This document shows, piece after piece, positions 1-9,184 of a DNA stretch of 64,000 nt. The stretch is taken from NCBI RefSeq assembly GCF_017355785.1, contig NZ_JAFEWE010000016.1, positions 99,229-163,228 of the forward strand. Reading direction: 5' to 3'. The position numbers and the translations under genes are program-made. The first letter of the stretch is position 1, and every line of letters begins with the position of its first letter. Below the pieces are notes generated by a model. It was not told the origin of the DNA and made no database searches. It worked only from the letters and a program-made list of their open reading frames with translations. This stretch comes from Desertivirga arenae (GTDB lineage Bacteria > Bacteroidota > Bacteroidia > Sphingobacteriales > Sphingobacteriaceae).

Positions 1-1066
1 ATCCGAAATAGCTGATACTCGAAACCATAGCTAAAGCAGTGCCGGCTGAGATACGTTTGTTCTTGCCTGCGATACTATATAGTGTGGGAACCACACTCGA
101 GACGCCAAGACCAACGAGCATAAAGCCCAACGTTGCAGGAATCAGGGATGGAAAAAATACAGAAATGGCCATCCCCGCAGAAATTGTCAGGCCGCTATAC
201 TGAATTGTCCTTTTACGACCGAATTTGGAGATAATGCGGTCGCCGATAAATCGGCCTGTTGCCATCATCACCATAAAAGAGGCATATCCTACTACTACAA
301 ATCGCGAGGGAGCTTCAACGATTTCTTTGAAGTAAACCCCACTCCAGTCAAACATGGCTCCTTCCGTACCCATGCAGCAGAATCCAACAACGCCCAATAT
401 GGCCAGTGATGCATCTGGTTTTACAAAAAATCTGCCTTTTTTATTTGCCTCCATGGCCGGTTTTGCCGGAACAAGAAAAGGATAATTTATAAGTGTATTC
501 GAAAAGATCAGCAGGATGATGAAGCAAAAGTGCTGGAATGGTGTCATTCCAAAATTTACCATAAGTAGTCCTATTAGGGCTCCAGTAAATCCTGCAATGC
601 TCCAGGCTCCATGAAAGGAAGCCATAATTGATCTTCCGAAGAGCTTTTCTGCTTCAACTCCCTGGGTATTACAAGAGATGTTAGCAATATTACCGATGAT
701 ACCAAACAGGAATAGGGAAGCCATAAGAGCCAATGAACTAGTCGCTAGTCCCAATATACACAAACCCAGTACATACAGCGGCGCGGCAATTGCAAGTATT
801 TTTTTACTACCAAAAAGCGAAACTAATTTTGCAGATAGGGGCATAGTACAGAGTTGACCTGCAGGAAGGGCCAGAAGAATAGTGCCGAGAGCAGCATCCG
901 AGAGGTCGAGTTCATGCTTGATATCAGGAATACGACTAGCCCATGAAGCGAAGGCTATTCCTTGACCGAAATAGAATGCAGAAACTGCTATCCTCATCCG
1001 TCTCAAACTGCCAAACTGCTCCTTACCTTCATTGTCTTTGTTAGTGCTTATCGAGTGATTATCCAT
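1..1066 (-). CDS. MFS transporter, YbjJ-like, partial (C-terminus off the left edge)
   Basis: Reading the minus strand from an ATG at 1066 gives an open frame of 355 codons that runs off the left edge. The product is an integral inner-membrane protein with alternating hydrophobic segments. It has MFS-type basic loops, for example LVSLFGSKK after the second segment and GRFIGDRIISKFGRKR in the second half. The start GQGIAFASWASRIPDIK resembles the E. coli YbjJ branch of MFS proteins, whose substrates are poorly known. No other start fits as well, because the short plus-strand frame over the same bases is uncharacteristic. It is transcribed away from the glycan operon to its right, so a link to that operon is possible but not shown. 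Confidence 0.8.
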   Translation of the reverse strand, partial: MDNHSISTNKDNEGKEQFGSLRRMRIAVSAFYFGQGIAFASWASRIPDIKHELDLSDAALGTILLALPAGQLCTMPLSAKLVSLFGSKKILAIAAPLYVLGLCILGLATSSLALMASLFLFGIIGNIANISCNTQGVEAEKLFGRSIMASFHGAWSIAGFTGALIGLLMVNFGMTPFQHFCFIILLIFSNTLINYPFLVPAKPAMEANKKGRFFVKPDASLAILGVVGFCCMGTEGAMFDWSGVYFKEIVEAPSRFVVVGYASFMVMMATGRFIGDRIISKFGRKRTIQYSGLTISAGMAISVFFPSLIPATLGFMLVGLGVSSVVPTLYSIAGKNKRISAGTALAMVSSISYFG

Positions 1067-1374
1067 TCCTACGTTCTTACTGTTGCCAAAGATCGCTTAA
1101 ACAACAGATGCAAAGAGCTATTGTATTCAATTTTTTCAATTTATACATCTTATCCGGGGGAATTGAAAGCTCTTTTAGCTAGATGACCTGAACCCAGGGG
1201 AGAGAAATATCGCGAAGTCAGGATAGGCAGCATTTAATTTTTACAAGGCTTGCTTTAAATTCGCTTCTTCTCAGGGGGTAATTAAATAAAATAGAGGGGT
1301 AATAACAATATTTTTAATATAATTGTATTACTGACAATTATATTTACAACCACACACTAATTACGATTCAACCA
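1067..1374. other. intergenic region between divergent genes, no feature recognised
   Basis: This 308-base AT-rich gap separates the minus-strand transporter from the plus-strand GH43 gene, so it must hold both promoters. A near-consensus -7 element, TATATTTA, lies at 1339-1346 on the plus strand, but I find no TTG at the right distance. No terminator-like hairpin, RNA gene or convincing small coding frame was found. Confidence 0.4.
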
Positions 1375-2445
1375 ATGATTTCCCTAAGATCAATGTTTCT
1401 TATGTTGTCTGTTTTGTTAATCACAACGACTTATGGTCAGACAAGGAGAAAGCTGCCGAAAGAAAAACAAATGGGTGCCTATCTGTTGGTCTATTTCAAG
1501 GATGATACTCATGGACTATATTATGCGGTAAGTAAAGACGGTTATAGCTTTACGGATGTTAATGGATCTAAGCCGATCATTGCCGGAGATACTATTGCTG
1601 AGCAGAAAGGTATACGGGATCCCTATATATATCGTGCTCCTGACGGGATGTTTTATTTAGCTCTTACAGACCTGCACATTTATGCTAAGAAAGCAGGTTA
1701 TAGAGATTCCGAGTGGGAAAGGGATGGAGCGCAGTATGGCTGGGGTAACAACAGAGGTATTGTTTTAATGAAATCGCCAGACCTCATTCACTGGTCACAC
1801 ACTGTTTTGCGCGTTGACAAAGCTTTTCCAGAACTTGCGAACATCGGCTGTGCCTGGGCACCGGAACTGATCTACGATGAGAAGGAGAGGAAGACGATGA
1901 TGTACTTTACTATGCGATTCGGTAAAGAGAAGGAAAAGGTTTATTATACCTATATGAATAAGGATTTTACAGCCATGGAAACTTTACCAAAGGCGCTTTT
2001 TGAATATCCTAAACCCAATATTGCTTATATAGATGCGGATATAACTAAAGTTGGAAATAAGTATCACATGTTTTATGTACCGCATGAAGGTACTGCAGGG
2101 ATTAAACATGCTGTGTCTGACTCCATAAACGCAGGGTATAGGTATGAGGAAACACAGGTAGACCCCGAGCGTGTGGGATGTGAAGCTCCCACGATTTATA
2201 AAAGGATCGGAGAAAATAAATGGGTGCTTATATACGATATATACCGAATTAATCCTCACAATTTTGGTTTTAGCGAAACTTCTGATTTTGTCCATTTCAA
2301 AAATTTGGGACATTTTAACGAAGGAGTAATGAAGGCAACCAATTTTTCTTCACCCAAGCATCCTGCGGTAATACAGATCACGGCTAAAGAAGCCAGGAAA
2401 ATATCAAAGAATTGGAACTCGGGGTTACAGTTGCAGGGCAATTGA
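1375..2445 (+). CDS. secreted glycoside hydrolase family 43-like protein
   Basis: A 356-residue protein with a signal peptide (hydrophobic residues 5-19, ending TTYGQ) and a five-bladed-propeller pattern typical of GH43 arabinosidases and xylosidases. The three acidic residues expected in the family can be placed: Asp82 in IRDPYIY as base, Asp220 or Asp222 in YIDADI as the pKa modulator, and Glu270 in GCEAPTIY as acid. WAPELIYD at 161-168 is a further family signature. It is the first gene of an operon with GH51 and GH97 genes (gaps of 55 and 30 bases), so arabinose-containing plant polysaccharide is the likely target. The exact linkage cannot be told from sequence. The assignment of the acidic residues is by motif reading, not alignment. 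Confidence 0.82.
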   Translation: MISLRSMFLMLSVLLITTTYGQTRRKLPKEKQMGAYLLVYFKDDTHGLYYAVSKDGYSFTDVNGSKPIIAGDTIAEQKGIRDPYIYRAPDGMFYLALTDLHIYAKKAGYRDSEWERDGAQYGWGNNRGIVLMKSPDLIHWSHTVLRVDKAFPELANIGCAWAPELIYDEKERKTMMYFTMRFGKEKEKVYYTYMNKDFTAMETLPKALFEYPKPNIAYIDADITKVGNKYHMFYVPHEGTAGIKHAVSDSINAGYRYEETQVDPERVGCEAPTIYKRIGENKWVLIYDIYRINPHNFGFSETSDFVHFKNLGHFNEGVMKATNFSSPKHPAVIQITAKEARKISKNWNSGLQLQGN

Positions 2446-2500
2446 AGTTCCGGATTGAAGGAATACACTAATCAACTATATAACACAAGCTAAATTAGGC

Positions 2501-5095
2501 ATGAAAAATTTTTTATTATCTCTTGTATTTATCCTGGCTACGCTTTGCCCGGGAACTAGCTTTGCTATAAACAAAGTTGGATACGATAGACCAGATTCCG
2601 TTTATTTATTCTCGTATGGGACCAATGGTTTACGCTTTGCCTGGAGCCTTGATAAACAAAATTGGACGAGAATAGGAAACGGGTACATTTTTCTAAAGAG
2701 TGATTACGGGACCTGGGGAGCAGAGAAGAAAATGTATACTCCATATCTTTTTAAGGGGAAAGATAACCTTTGGCAGCTAGTGTGGAGCCTCAACGATTAT
2801 ACTTTGCAATTCGCTCATTCAAGTTCCAAGGATCTTGTTAGCTGGGGGCCGCAAAGTTATCCCTATATAAACAAGGGTAAAAATATCTTAAAGCCGGTTA
2901 TCTCTTATAACCACGCTTCGCAGATTCACGAGGTAAGCTGGGTGGATGGAAATGGTAAATACTACCAAACCACAAGCAAAGATCTAAAGAACTATTCGAA
3001 GGCAGAAGAGGTAACTGCCTCTGCGTACAAAAATAAGAGTGTAACAATAGTAATTGCCGGAGAATCTAACGAGGGGCAGATTCATAGAGTTAGCTGGAAT
3101 ATAGTGGATGGATTGATTAAAAGTTATGAACTTCAACAATTTAAGGCGGCCCAGAACTCGGAGGTGGCAAAGGACGACCCACAACGCTTTGCCGGACTAA
3201 AGCCGCTCGATGCCAAAATAGTGCTCCATCCCCAGGAAACTAAAAGAATAAGTGACCTCCTTACCGGGGTTTTCTTTGAGGACATTAATTATGCGGCTGA
3301 TGGAGGATTATATGCAGAACTAGTTCAGAACAGGGGCTTTGAATATCACCCATACGATAAAAAGTATAGGGATAAGGATTGGGACGCGAGCTATGCCTGG
3401 TCTATAAAAGGGGAGAAGGCCACTTTAACTATCGATTCGCTCAGTCCCATACATCCTAACAATAAGCATTTTGCGGTATTGAAAGTTGAAAGACCTGGTG
3501 CTTCCCTCACCAATTCAGGATATGATGGGATAGCAGTCAAAAAGGGTCTTTCCTATAATTTTTCAGCTTTTATAAAGCAAGTTGAGGGGACTGGAAATAA
3601 AGTAGAAGTCCGCCTGGTGAGTGATAAACAAGGAGTTTTAGCTAAAACAGTGCTGAGGTATCCGGCTTCCGGATGGAAAACACTAAATTCAACTCTCAAA
3701 CCTTCTAGTGATGCTGTCGATGTCAGGTTAGAGTTACAGCCATTGAGTTCTGGTGCTCTTGCCTTTGATATGGTCTCTTTATTTCCCACAAATACTTTCA
3801 AAGGGAGGAAAAATGGCTTGCGTGCTGATCTTGCTCAGGCTGTTGCCGATATACGCCCGCGTTTTATTCGTTTTCCTGGCGGTTGCGTTGCCCATGGTGA
3901 CGGACTTGCAAATATCTATCGCTGGAAAAATACTATCGGGCCGCTGGAAACCAGGAAAGGAGACCGGAATATATGGAACTATCATCAAAGTATGGGCTTA
4001 GGCTTTTTTGAGTATTTCCAATTTTGTGAAGATATTGGAGCCGAACCTGTTCCTATAGTAGCAGCTGGAGTTCCTTGTCAAAATTCTTCGCACGGAGGCG
4101 GCGGTCAACAGGGAGGAATCCCAATGAGTGAGATGGACGAGTATATACAGGACGTTATTGACCTGGTAGAATGGGCTAATGGAGGAGTGAATACCCCGTG
4201 GGGAAAAAAACGTGCAGACGCTGGACATCCTAAGCCTTTTAATCTTAAATATTTAGGTATTGGGAATGAAGATCAAATTACAGAAGTGTTTAAAGAACGC
4301 TTCGAGATGATCTATAAGGCCGTGAGGAAAGCCCATCCTGAAATAACCATAATTGGTACTGCCGGGCCTTTCTTCGAAGGAACAGATTACGAGGAAGGCT
4401 GGAAAATAGCGTCTGACCTTAAAGTTCCTGTAATCGATGAACATTACTACCAGTCGCCCGGTTGGTTCATTAATAACCAGGATTTCTACGACAAATACGA
4501 CCGGTCCAAGTCGAAAGTATATCTGGGTGAATACGCAGCGAGTTTACCGGGAGGAAACCGTACAAACCTGGAAACTTCATTAGCAGAAGCTGTATACCTT
4601 ACATCGCTGGAAAGAAATGGAGATGTTGTTCATATGGCTTCTTATGCACCACTTTTAGCAAAAGAAGGACATACACAATGGAATCCGGATATGATCTATT
4701 TTAATAATACAGAAGTAAAGCCAACGGTAGGTTACTATATACAGCAGCTATACGGTCAGAACGCAGGGGACCAGTACATTCCCGCTAGTCTCAATCTTTC
4801 TAATCCTTCAGAAAATGTGAGGAAAAGAATAGCTTATTCTGTAGTAAGAGACAGTAAAACGAATGATCTTATTGTAAAGATGGTTAACGTACTGCCAACC
4901 AGCGTAAATGCCGGGATTAACTTCAATGGTATCACTACTGGCGGAAGGGTATTAAAAACAGTTATCACTGGTAATCCTGACGACAGAAGCGTTCAGCCTT
5001 TGAAATCTGAGCTTTCCTCATCAGCTTTCAATAATAATTTGGAATTACCTCCCTATTCTTTCACCGTATTAAGATTTAAACGTAAACAAAATTAA
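2501..5095 (+). CDS. secreted alpha-L-arabinofuranosidase, GH51, with N-terminal propeller-like domain
   Basis: An 864-residue exported protein (signal peptide 1-22). Residues about 30-220 hold repeated blades such as KDLVSWG and KDNLWQLVWS, resembling half of a GH43 propeller but without recognisable catalytic acids. Residues about 240-430 include a CBM4/9-like beta-sandwich. Residues 436-864 form the GH51 (alpha/beta)8 barrel and C-terminal sandwich. The acid/base is Glu590 in YLGIGNED and the nucleophile is Glu677 in VYLGEYAA, with the family motif RFPGGC at 457-462. It would release terminal L-arabinofuranose in the periplasm or outside the cell. It lies between GH43 and GH97 genes in one transcription unit. 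Assignment of the catalytic domain is firm; the role of the N-terminal domain is inferred. Confidence 0.9.
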   Translation: MKNFLLSLVFILATLCPGTSFAINKVGYDRPDSVYLFSYGTNGLRFAWSLDKQNWTRIGNGYIFLKSDYGTWGAEKKMYTPYLFKGKDNLWQLVWSLNDYTLQFAHSSSKDLVSWGPQSYPYINKGKNILKPVISYNHASQIHEVSWVDGNGKYYQTTSKDLKNYSKAEEVTASAYKNKSVTIVIAGESNEGQIHRVSWNIVDGLIKSYELQQFKAAQNSEVAKDDPQRFAGLKPLDAKIVLHPQETKRISDLLTGVFFEDINYAADGGLYAELVQNRGFEYHPYDKKYRDKDWDASYAWSIKGEKATLTIDSLSPIHPNNKHFAVLKVERPGASLTNSGYDGIAVKKGLSYNFSAFIKQVEGTGNKVEVRLVSDKQGVLAKTVLRYPASGWKTLNSTLKPSSDAVDVRLELQPLSSGALAFDMVSLFPTNTFKGRKNGLRADLAQAVADIRPRFIRFPGGCVAHGDGLANIYRWKNTIGPLETRKGDRNIWNYHQSMGLGFFEYFQFCEDIGAEPVPIVAAGVPCQNSSHGGGGQQGGIPMSEMDEYIQDVIDLVEWANGGVNTPWGKKRADAGHPKPFNLKYLGIGNEDQITEVFKERFEMIYKAVRKAHPEITIIGTAGPFFEGTDYEEGWKIASDLKVPVIDEHYYQSPGWFINNQDFYDKYDRSKSKVYLGEYAASLPGGNRTNLETSLAEAVYLTSLERNGDVVHMASYAPLLAKEGHTQWNPDMIYFNNTEVKPTVGYYIQQLYGQNAGDQYIPASLNLSNPSENVRKRIAYSVVRDSKTNDLIVKMVNVLPTSVNAGINFNGITTGGRVLKTVITGNPDDRSVQPLKSELSSSAFNNNLELPPYSFTVLRFKRKQN

Positions 5096-5125
5096 GCTTC
5101 CTTCAGGAAGTTAAATCGATCTGTA

Positions 5126-7084
5126 ATGAACCAAAATCAAAAAGCGAAAAAAAGATTTTTTACACTATTGTTCCTGGGCCTTAGCGTTGTTTGCACCGCT
5201 CAGAATCTAAAGGTAAGCAGTCCGGATAAACTCCTTCAGGTAGATTTGTCTGTGGATAATGGCCGCCCTCGTTATACGGTTTCTTATAAGGGGAAGACGA
5301 TGCTTGAAAAGTCTCCACTCGGTCTTGTAAGTAATGTTGCTGATTTAAGTCAGGGACTTACCCTAACTGCCAGGAACGAAACATTTATTGATAAAAACTA
5401 TACCCAAAGGAAAATTAAAAAGTCGACAGTTCACTATCAGGCAAATGAACTTACCTGTACTTTTAGTAATCCCCAAAAACAAACATTACAGGTCGTATTC
5501 CGTGTAAGCAACAACGATATTGCTTTTAGATATGCCCTTCCGGCAGATGGTGAAACAGCACGTTGTATTATCCAGAAGGAGGCAACTGGATTTGATTTTC
5601 CTTCAGAGACAACCACATTTTTAACTCCACAAGCTACTCCGATGATCGGTTGGAAGCATACAAAGCCGAGTTATGAGGAAGAATACGAACCTGAGGCTCC
5701 ATTAGGGAAAGCGTCTAAATATGGATTAGGTTATACTTTTCCCGGCTTGTTCCACGTAGGAAAAAATGGTTGGGTTTTAATTTCGGAGACAGGGGTAAGT
5801 AGTTCCTATTGCGCCTCCCGTTTGGGAGAAGGAACGAAAGATGGTTTGTTCAATCTCTCTTTTCCTGAAAAAGGAGAGAATAACGGTATTGGAAGTGCGG
5901 AACCTGGACTGGCTTTGCCTGGAGAAACTCCCTGGAGAACTATTACTGTTGGGGATGGATTGAAACCAATAGTAGAAACCACCATCCCTTTTGATGTGGT
6001 TGAGCCGCTTTACGAGCCATCCGTAGATTATAAATACGGAAGGGCAACCTGGAGCTGGATTATGTGGCAGGATAACAGTATGAATTACGACGACCAAATT
6101 ACCTTCATTGATCTGGCGGCAAAAATGGGGTATGAGTACATTCTTGTTGATGCTTTATGGGATACTCAGGTGGGCTATAACCGAATGCCGGAACTTTTCA
6201 ATTATGCTAAATCGAAAGGAGTAGGGATATTTCTCTGGTATAATTCGAATGGTTACTGGAACGATGCACCACAGGGAGCTAAAAACCGCATGAATAGTGC
6301 AAGCGCTCGTAAGAATGAGATGAAGTGGTTAAAAAGTTTAGGGGTAAAGGGCCTCAAGGTTGATTTCTTTGGGGGCGATAAACAAGAGACCATGAAATTA
6401 TATGAAGACATTCTTTCAGACGCGAACGAGTATGGCTTAATGGTCATATTTCATGGGTGTACCTTGCCAAGAGGCTGGGAGAGAATGTATCCGAATTACG
6501 TAAGCAGTGAGGCCGTTCTTGCGTCGGAAAACCTTATCTTTAATCAACACTTTGACGATAATGAAGCTTTTAATGCTTGTTTGCATCCCTTTATCCGTAA
6601 TACAGTAGGAAGTATGGATTTTGGTGGTACCCTATTAAATAAGCGTCATAACCGGAAAAACGACGGAGGCACTATACGTAAGACTACTGATATCTTTCAG
6701 CTCGCAACCGCTGTGCTATTCCAAAGCCCTATTCAGAATTTTGCGATAACCCCGAACAATCTGACAGATGTACCTGCATTCGAGATCGACTTTATGAAAC
6801 AAGTACCTACAACTTGGGATGAAACTCGTTTTGTTGATGGTTATCCTGGTAAGTATTGTGTACTTGCCCGGCGCAATGGTGAAAAGTGGTATGTTACCGG
6901 TGTGAATGCAGGCAAGGAACCTCTTAATTTAAACCTTAATCTTCCAATGCTGGCAAACTCTGAAGTCTCTTTTTATATTGATAATAAGGATAGAACACCT
7001 CGTTACGGGAAGAAGAAAATTAAAGCTAATGGAACTGTAAGTGTTCAGATACAACCTGAAGGTGGGGTAATCTTCTGTAAATAA
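5126..7084 (+). CDS. glycoside hydrolase family 97, probably retaining alpha-galactosidase type
   Basis: A 652-residue exported protein (signal peptide ending about VVCTAQ at 21-26). It has the GH97 architecture: an N-terminal beta-sandwich (about 28-285), a TIM barrel (about 295-560) and a C-terminal beta domain. The family has an inverting alpha-glucosidase branch (SusB) and a retaining branch with an Asp nucleophile. Here Asp413 in LKVDFFGGD and Glu462 in SSEAV have the spacing and position I recall for the nucleophile and acid/base of retaining members, so alpha-galactosidase or beta-L-arabinopyranosidase activity is more likely than alpha-glucosidase. It is the last gene of the GH43-GH51-GH97 operon, followed by a terminator. 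The branch call is from memory of the family. Confidence 0.85.
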   Translation: MNQNQKAKKRFFTLLFLGLSVVCTAQNLKVSSPDKLLQVDLSVDNGRPRYTVSYKGKTMLEKSPLGLVSNVADLSQGLTLTARNETFIDKNYTQRKIKKSTVHYQANELTCTFSNPQKQTLQVVFRVSNNDIAFRYALPADGETARCIIQKEATGFDFPSETTTFLTPQATPMIGWKHTKPSYEEEYEPEAPLGKASKYGLGYTFPGLFHVGKNGWVLISETGVSSSYCASRLGEGTKDGLFNLSFPEKGENNGIGSAEPGLALPGETPWRTITVGDGLKPIVETTIPFDVVEPLYEPSVDYKYGRATWSWIMWQDNSMNYDDQITFIDLAAKMGYEYILVDALWDTQVGYNRMPELFNYAKSKGVGIFLWYNSNGYWNDAPQGAKNRMNSASARKNEMKWLKSLGVKGLKVDFFGGDKQETMKLYEDILSDANEYGLMVIFHGCTLPRGWERMYPNYVSSEAVLASENLIFNQHFDDNEAFNACLHPFIRNTVGSMDFGGTLLNKRHNRKNDGGTIRKTTDIFQLATAVLFQSPIQNFAITPNNLTDVPAFEIDFMKQVPTTWDETRFVDGYPGKYCVLARRNGEKWYVTGVNAGKEPLNLNLNLPMLANSEVSFYIDNKDRTPRYGKKKIKANGTVSVQIQPEGGVIFCK

Positions 7085-7103
7085 AACCGTTCATATTACA
7101 TAT

Positions 7104-7128
7104 AAGAGGGCCAAATGGCCCTCTTTTT
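7104..7128 (+). terminator. Rho-independent terminator after the GH97 gene
   Basis: A nine-base-pair perfect stem (AAGAGGGCC / GGCCCTCTT) with a four-base loop is followed by a T-rich run. It ends the GH43-GH51-GH97 transcript. Confidence 0.85.
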
Positions 7129-7233
7129 ATTTATCGCTACCAGGAAAAATAAAATTTTATTAACCTTGCTTTCACAATTGTTCTGGTAAATTCATCCTCA
7201 AATTTCACGAATTAGCACACATATATTCTTCTA

Positions 7234-8082
7234 ATGAAAAAAGTACTCTTATTCATCTTTTGCTTAATTAGTTCTACGAGCTCCTTTGCTCAAAATAAAA
7301 AGTTACCTGGTATGAAGGTAGCAAGTTATAACCTTCGCCTCGACACGAAGTCAGATAGTTTGAATGCCTGGCCATATCGCAAAGAAAATGTTAAGGCTTT
7401 AATTGAATATCATGGTTTAGACCTGATTGGAACTCAGGAAGGGTATCTTCATCAGATAAAGGCGCTTACTGAAATTCCAGGATTTGCTTATTTTGGCGCA
7501 GGTCGAGATGATGGAAAACAAGCAGGTGAGCACTCTGCTATTCTTTACAGAAAGGATCGTTTTGCTATTCTCGATTCAGGAAATTTTTGGTTGAGAGAAA
7601 CTCCTGCTCTACCGGGAAAAGGCTGGGATGCGGTTTGTTGTAACCGGATCTGTTCATGGGCGAAATTTAGAGATAATTTAAGTGGTAAAAAATTTTACAT
7701 GTTCAACGTTCATTTCGATCACCAGGGAGTTGTCGCACGGCGGGAGTCTGGGAAACTTATGGTAGCAAAAATGAAAGAAATAGCAAAAGGTGCTCCGCTA
7801 ATTTGCACTGGTGATTTCAATTCTACTCCAGAGACCGAGCAAATACAGACATTGTCTTCTTATCTTAACGATAGTTATACTGCAACCCGAATGCCTCCTT
7901 ATGGTCCGGTTGGAACTTTCAACGCCTTCAAATTTGCTGCTCCTTTAAAGGAACGAATAGACTATGTCTTTTTGAGTAAAGACTTTTTGATAAAAAAATA
8001 TGGGGTGCTTACTGATGCAAAAGAACAGCGCTACCCATCTGACCATCTTCCTGTAGTGGCTGACGTAGAATTTCTAAAATAA
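7234..8082 (+). CDS. secreted endonuclease/exonuclease/phosphatase-family protein
   Basis: A 282-residue protein with a signal peptide (1-19, ending SSFA-Q). The EEP fold motifs are in order: ASYNLRLD near residue 30, the metal-binding Glu69 in GTQEG, FNVHFDH, GDFNSTPE and the C-terminal SDHLPVVADVEF. These residues form the metal-dependent phosphodiesterase site of DNase I-like enzymes. In Bacteroidota, exported members of this family are frequent beside glycan loci and their true substrates are mostly unknown; they may hydrolyse sugar or lipid phosphoesters. The gene follows a terminator, so it has its own promoter, and it is 14 bases upstream of a transporter gene, probably in the same transcript. 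Confidence 0.85.
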   Translation: MKKVLLFIFCLISSTSSFAQNKKLPGMKVASYNLRLDTKSDSLNAWPYRKENVKALIEYHGLDLIGTQEGYLHQIKALTEIPGFAYFGAGRDDGKQAGEHSAILYRKDRFAILDSGNFWLRETPALPGKGWDAVCCNRICSWAKFRDNLSGKKFYMFNVHFDHQGVVARRESGKLMVAKMKEIAKGAPLICTGDFNSTPETEQIQTLSSYLNDSYTATRMPPYGPVGTFNAFKFAAPLKERIDYVFLSKDFLIKKYGVLTDAKEQRYPSDHLPVVADVEFLK

Positions 8083-8096
8083 AACAGGCCTTGCTA

Positions 8097-9071
8097 ATGG
8101 TCCAGTTCCTTAAGAAGATCGGTATTGATTATTTTATTGTCGGTATTATAAGTATGATCCTTCTGGCAAATCTATGGCCAGAAGGAGGCCTGGATACATC
8201 TCCTTATTCCCTGGGTACATTGGCTAATTGGGGAGTAACCGTTATTTTTTTCTTTTACGGCTTACGCTTGAGTCGCGAGAAACTGGTGACCGGTCTTACG
8301 AACTGGAAACTGCACGTAGTGGTTCAGATGAGTACATTCCTATTATTTCCTCTGTTAATTTTACTTGTAAAACCTCTATTCGGATCCGCTCCTGATCTTT
8401 GGCCGGGTTCCTTCTTTCTAGCAAGTCTGCCCTCAACTGTTTCTTCTTCTGTTGTAATGGTATCAATTGCCTCCGGTAATATTCCTGCTGCTATTTTCAA
8501 TGCAAGTATTTCAGGAATTCTGGGAATTTTTCTAACTCCAATTTGGATGAGCATAGCTGTGGGGCCAGGAGGAACCGAGGGCGGGGATCTTAAAAATATA
8601 ATCTTAAAACTAACCCTTCAGGTTCTCCTTCCGGTTATTCTTGGATTCGTTCTTAGTAAAAAGTGGGGAGCGTTTGCGGAAAGAAATAAGAAGTTCTTAA
8701 AGCTATACGATCAAAGTATTATTCTAATTATTGTCTATACTTCTTTCTCTGAATCCTTTGCTAAGAATCTCTTTGATAGCCTTTCCGTTAAAGAGCTGTT
8801 CGTACTGGCAGCAGCAATGGCTGTCCTGTTTTTCTCGGTATTTTATCTAGTATCATTATTCTCTAGCTGGCTTAATTTCAATCGCGAGGACCGCATTACT
8901 GCTGTTTTTTGCGGTTCCAAAAAATCTCTGGTTCATGGCACTGTAATGTCCAAAGTTCTTTTTTTGAATAGCAGTGCTATTGGGCTGATCCTGCTGCCAC
9001 TGATGATCTATCATGCTACGCAATTAATCATCGCCGCAATGATTGCGCAAAATTGGTCGGAAAAGAAATAG
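8097..9071 (+). CDS. SBF-like (SLC10A7-type) membrane transporter
   Basis: About 324 residues with nine to ten hydrophobic segments, matching the SBF-like group of the bile acid:sodium symporter superfamily (the YfeH/SLC10A7 branch). Visible signatures are VIFFFYGLRLS near the N-terminus, ASLPSTVSSSVVM in the crossover region and FCGSKKSLVHG in the second half. I chose the ATG at 8097 rather than the in-frame TTG six bases upstream because it is the first ATG and gives the usual short N-terminus. Its substrate is not known. It is probably co-transcribed with the upstream EEP gene. Confidence 0.8.
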   Translation: MVQFLKKIGIDYFIVGIISMILLANLWPEGGLDTSPYSLGTLANWGVTVIFFFYGLRLSREKLVTGLTNWKLHVVVQMSTFLLFPLLILLVKPLFGSAPDLWPGSFFLASLPSTVSSSVVMVSIASGNIPAAIFNASISGILGIFLTPIWMSIAVGPGGTEGGDLKNIILKLTLQVLLPVILGFVLSKKWGAFAERNKKFLKLYDQSIILIIVYTSFSESFAKNLFDSLSVKELFVLAAAMAVLFFSVFYLVSLFSSWLNFNREDRITAVFCGSKKSLVHGTVMSKVLFLNSSAIGLILLPLMIYHATQLIIAAMIAQNWSEKK

Positions 9072-9148
9072 CCTGATCAAAGATCCACCTGAATAATTAC
9101 TTGTTTATTACAATGCCAGTAATGTTAAACAAGTATAGTTTTAGATAT

Positions 9149-9168
9149 TTGTATCGTGCACGATATAA
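9149..9168. promoter_or_regulatory. palindromic operator candidate for OhrR upstream of ohr
   Basis: A perfect 14-base palindrome, TATCGTGCACGATA, spans 9152-9165 and extends to 20 bases with one mismatched pair. It lies 19 bases before the ohr start codon, directly after a near-consensus -7 element (GATATTTG, 9144-9151), where a repressor would block initiation. The operon encodes its own MarR-type OhrR regulator, the obvious ligand. Binding is inferred. Confidence 0.6.
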
Positions 9169-9184
9169 GTGATGCATTAGTAGT

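Noticed and set aside
962..1186. short plus-strand open frame of 74 codons
   Set aside because: It lies over the start of the minus-strand MFS gene, whose frame encodes clear membrane segments, and has an unnatural composition.
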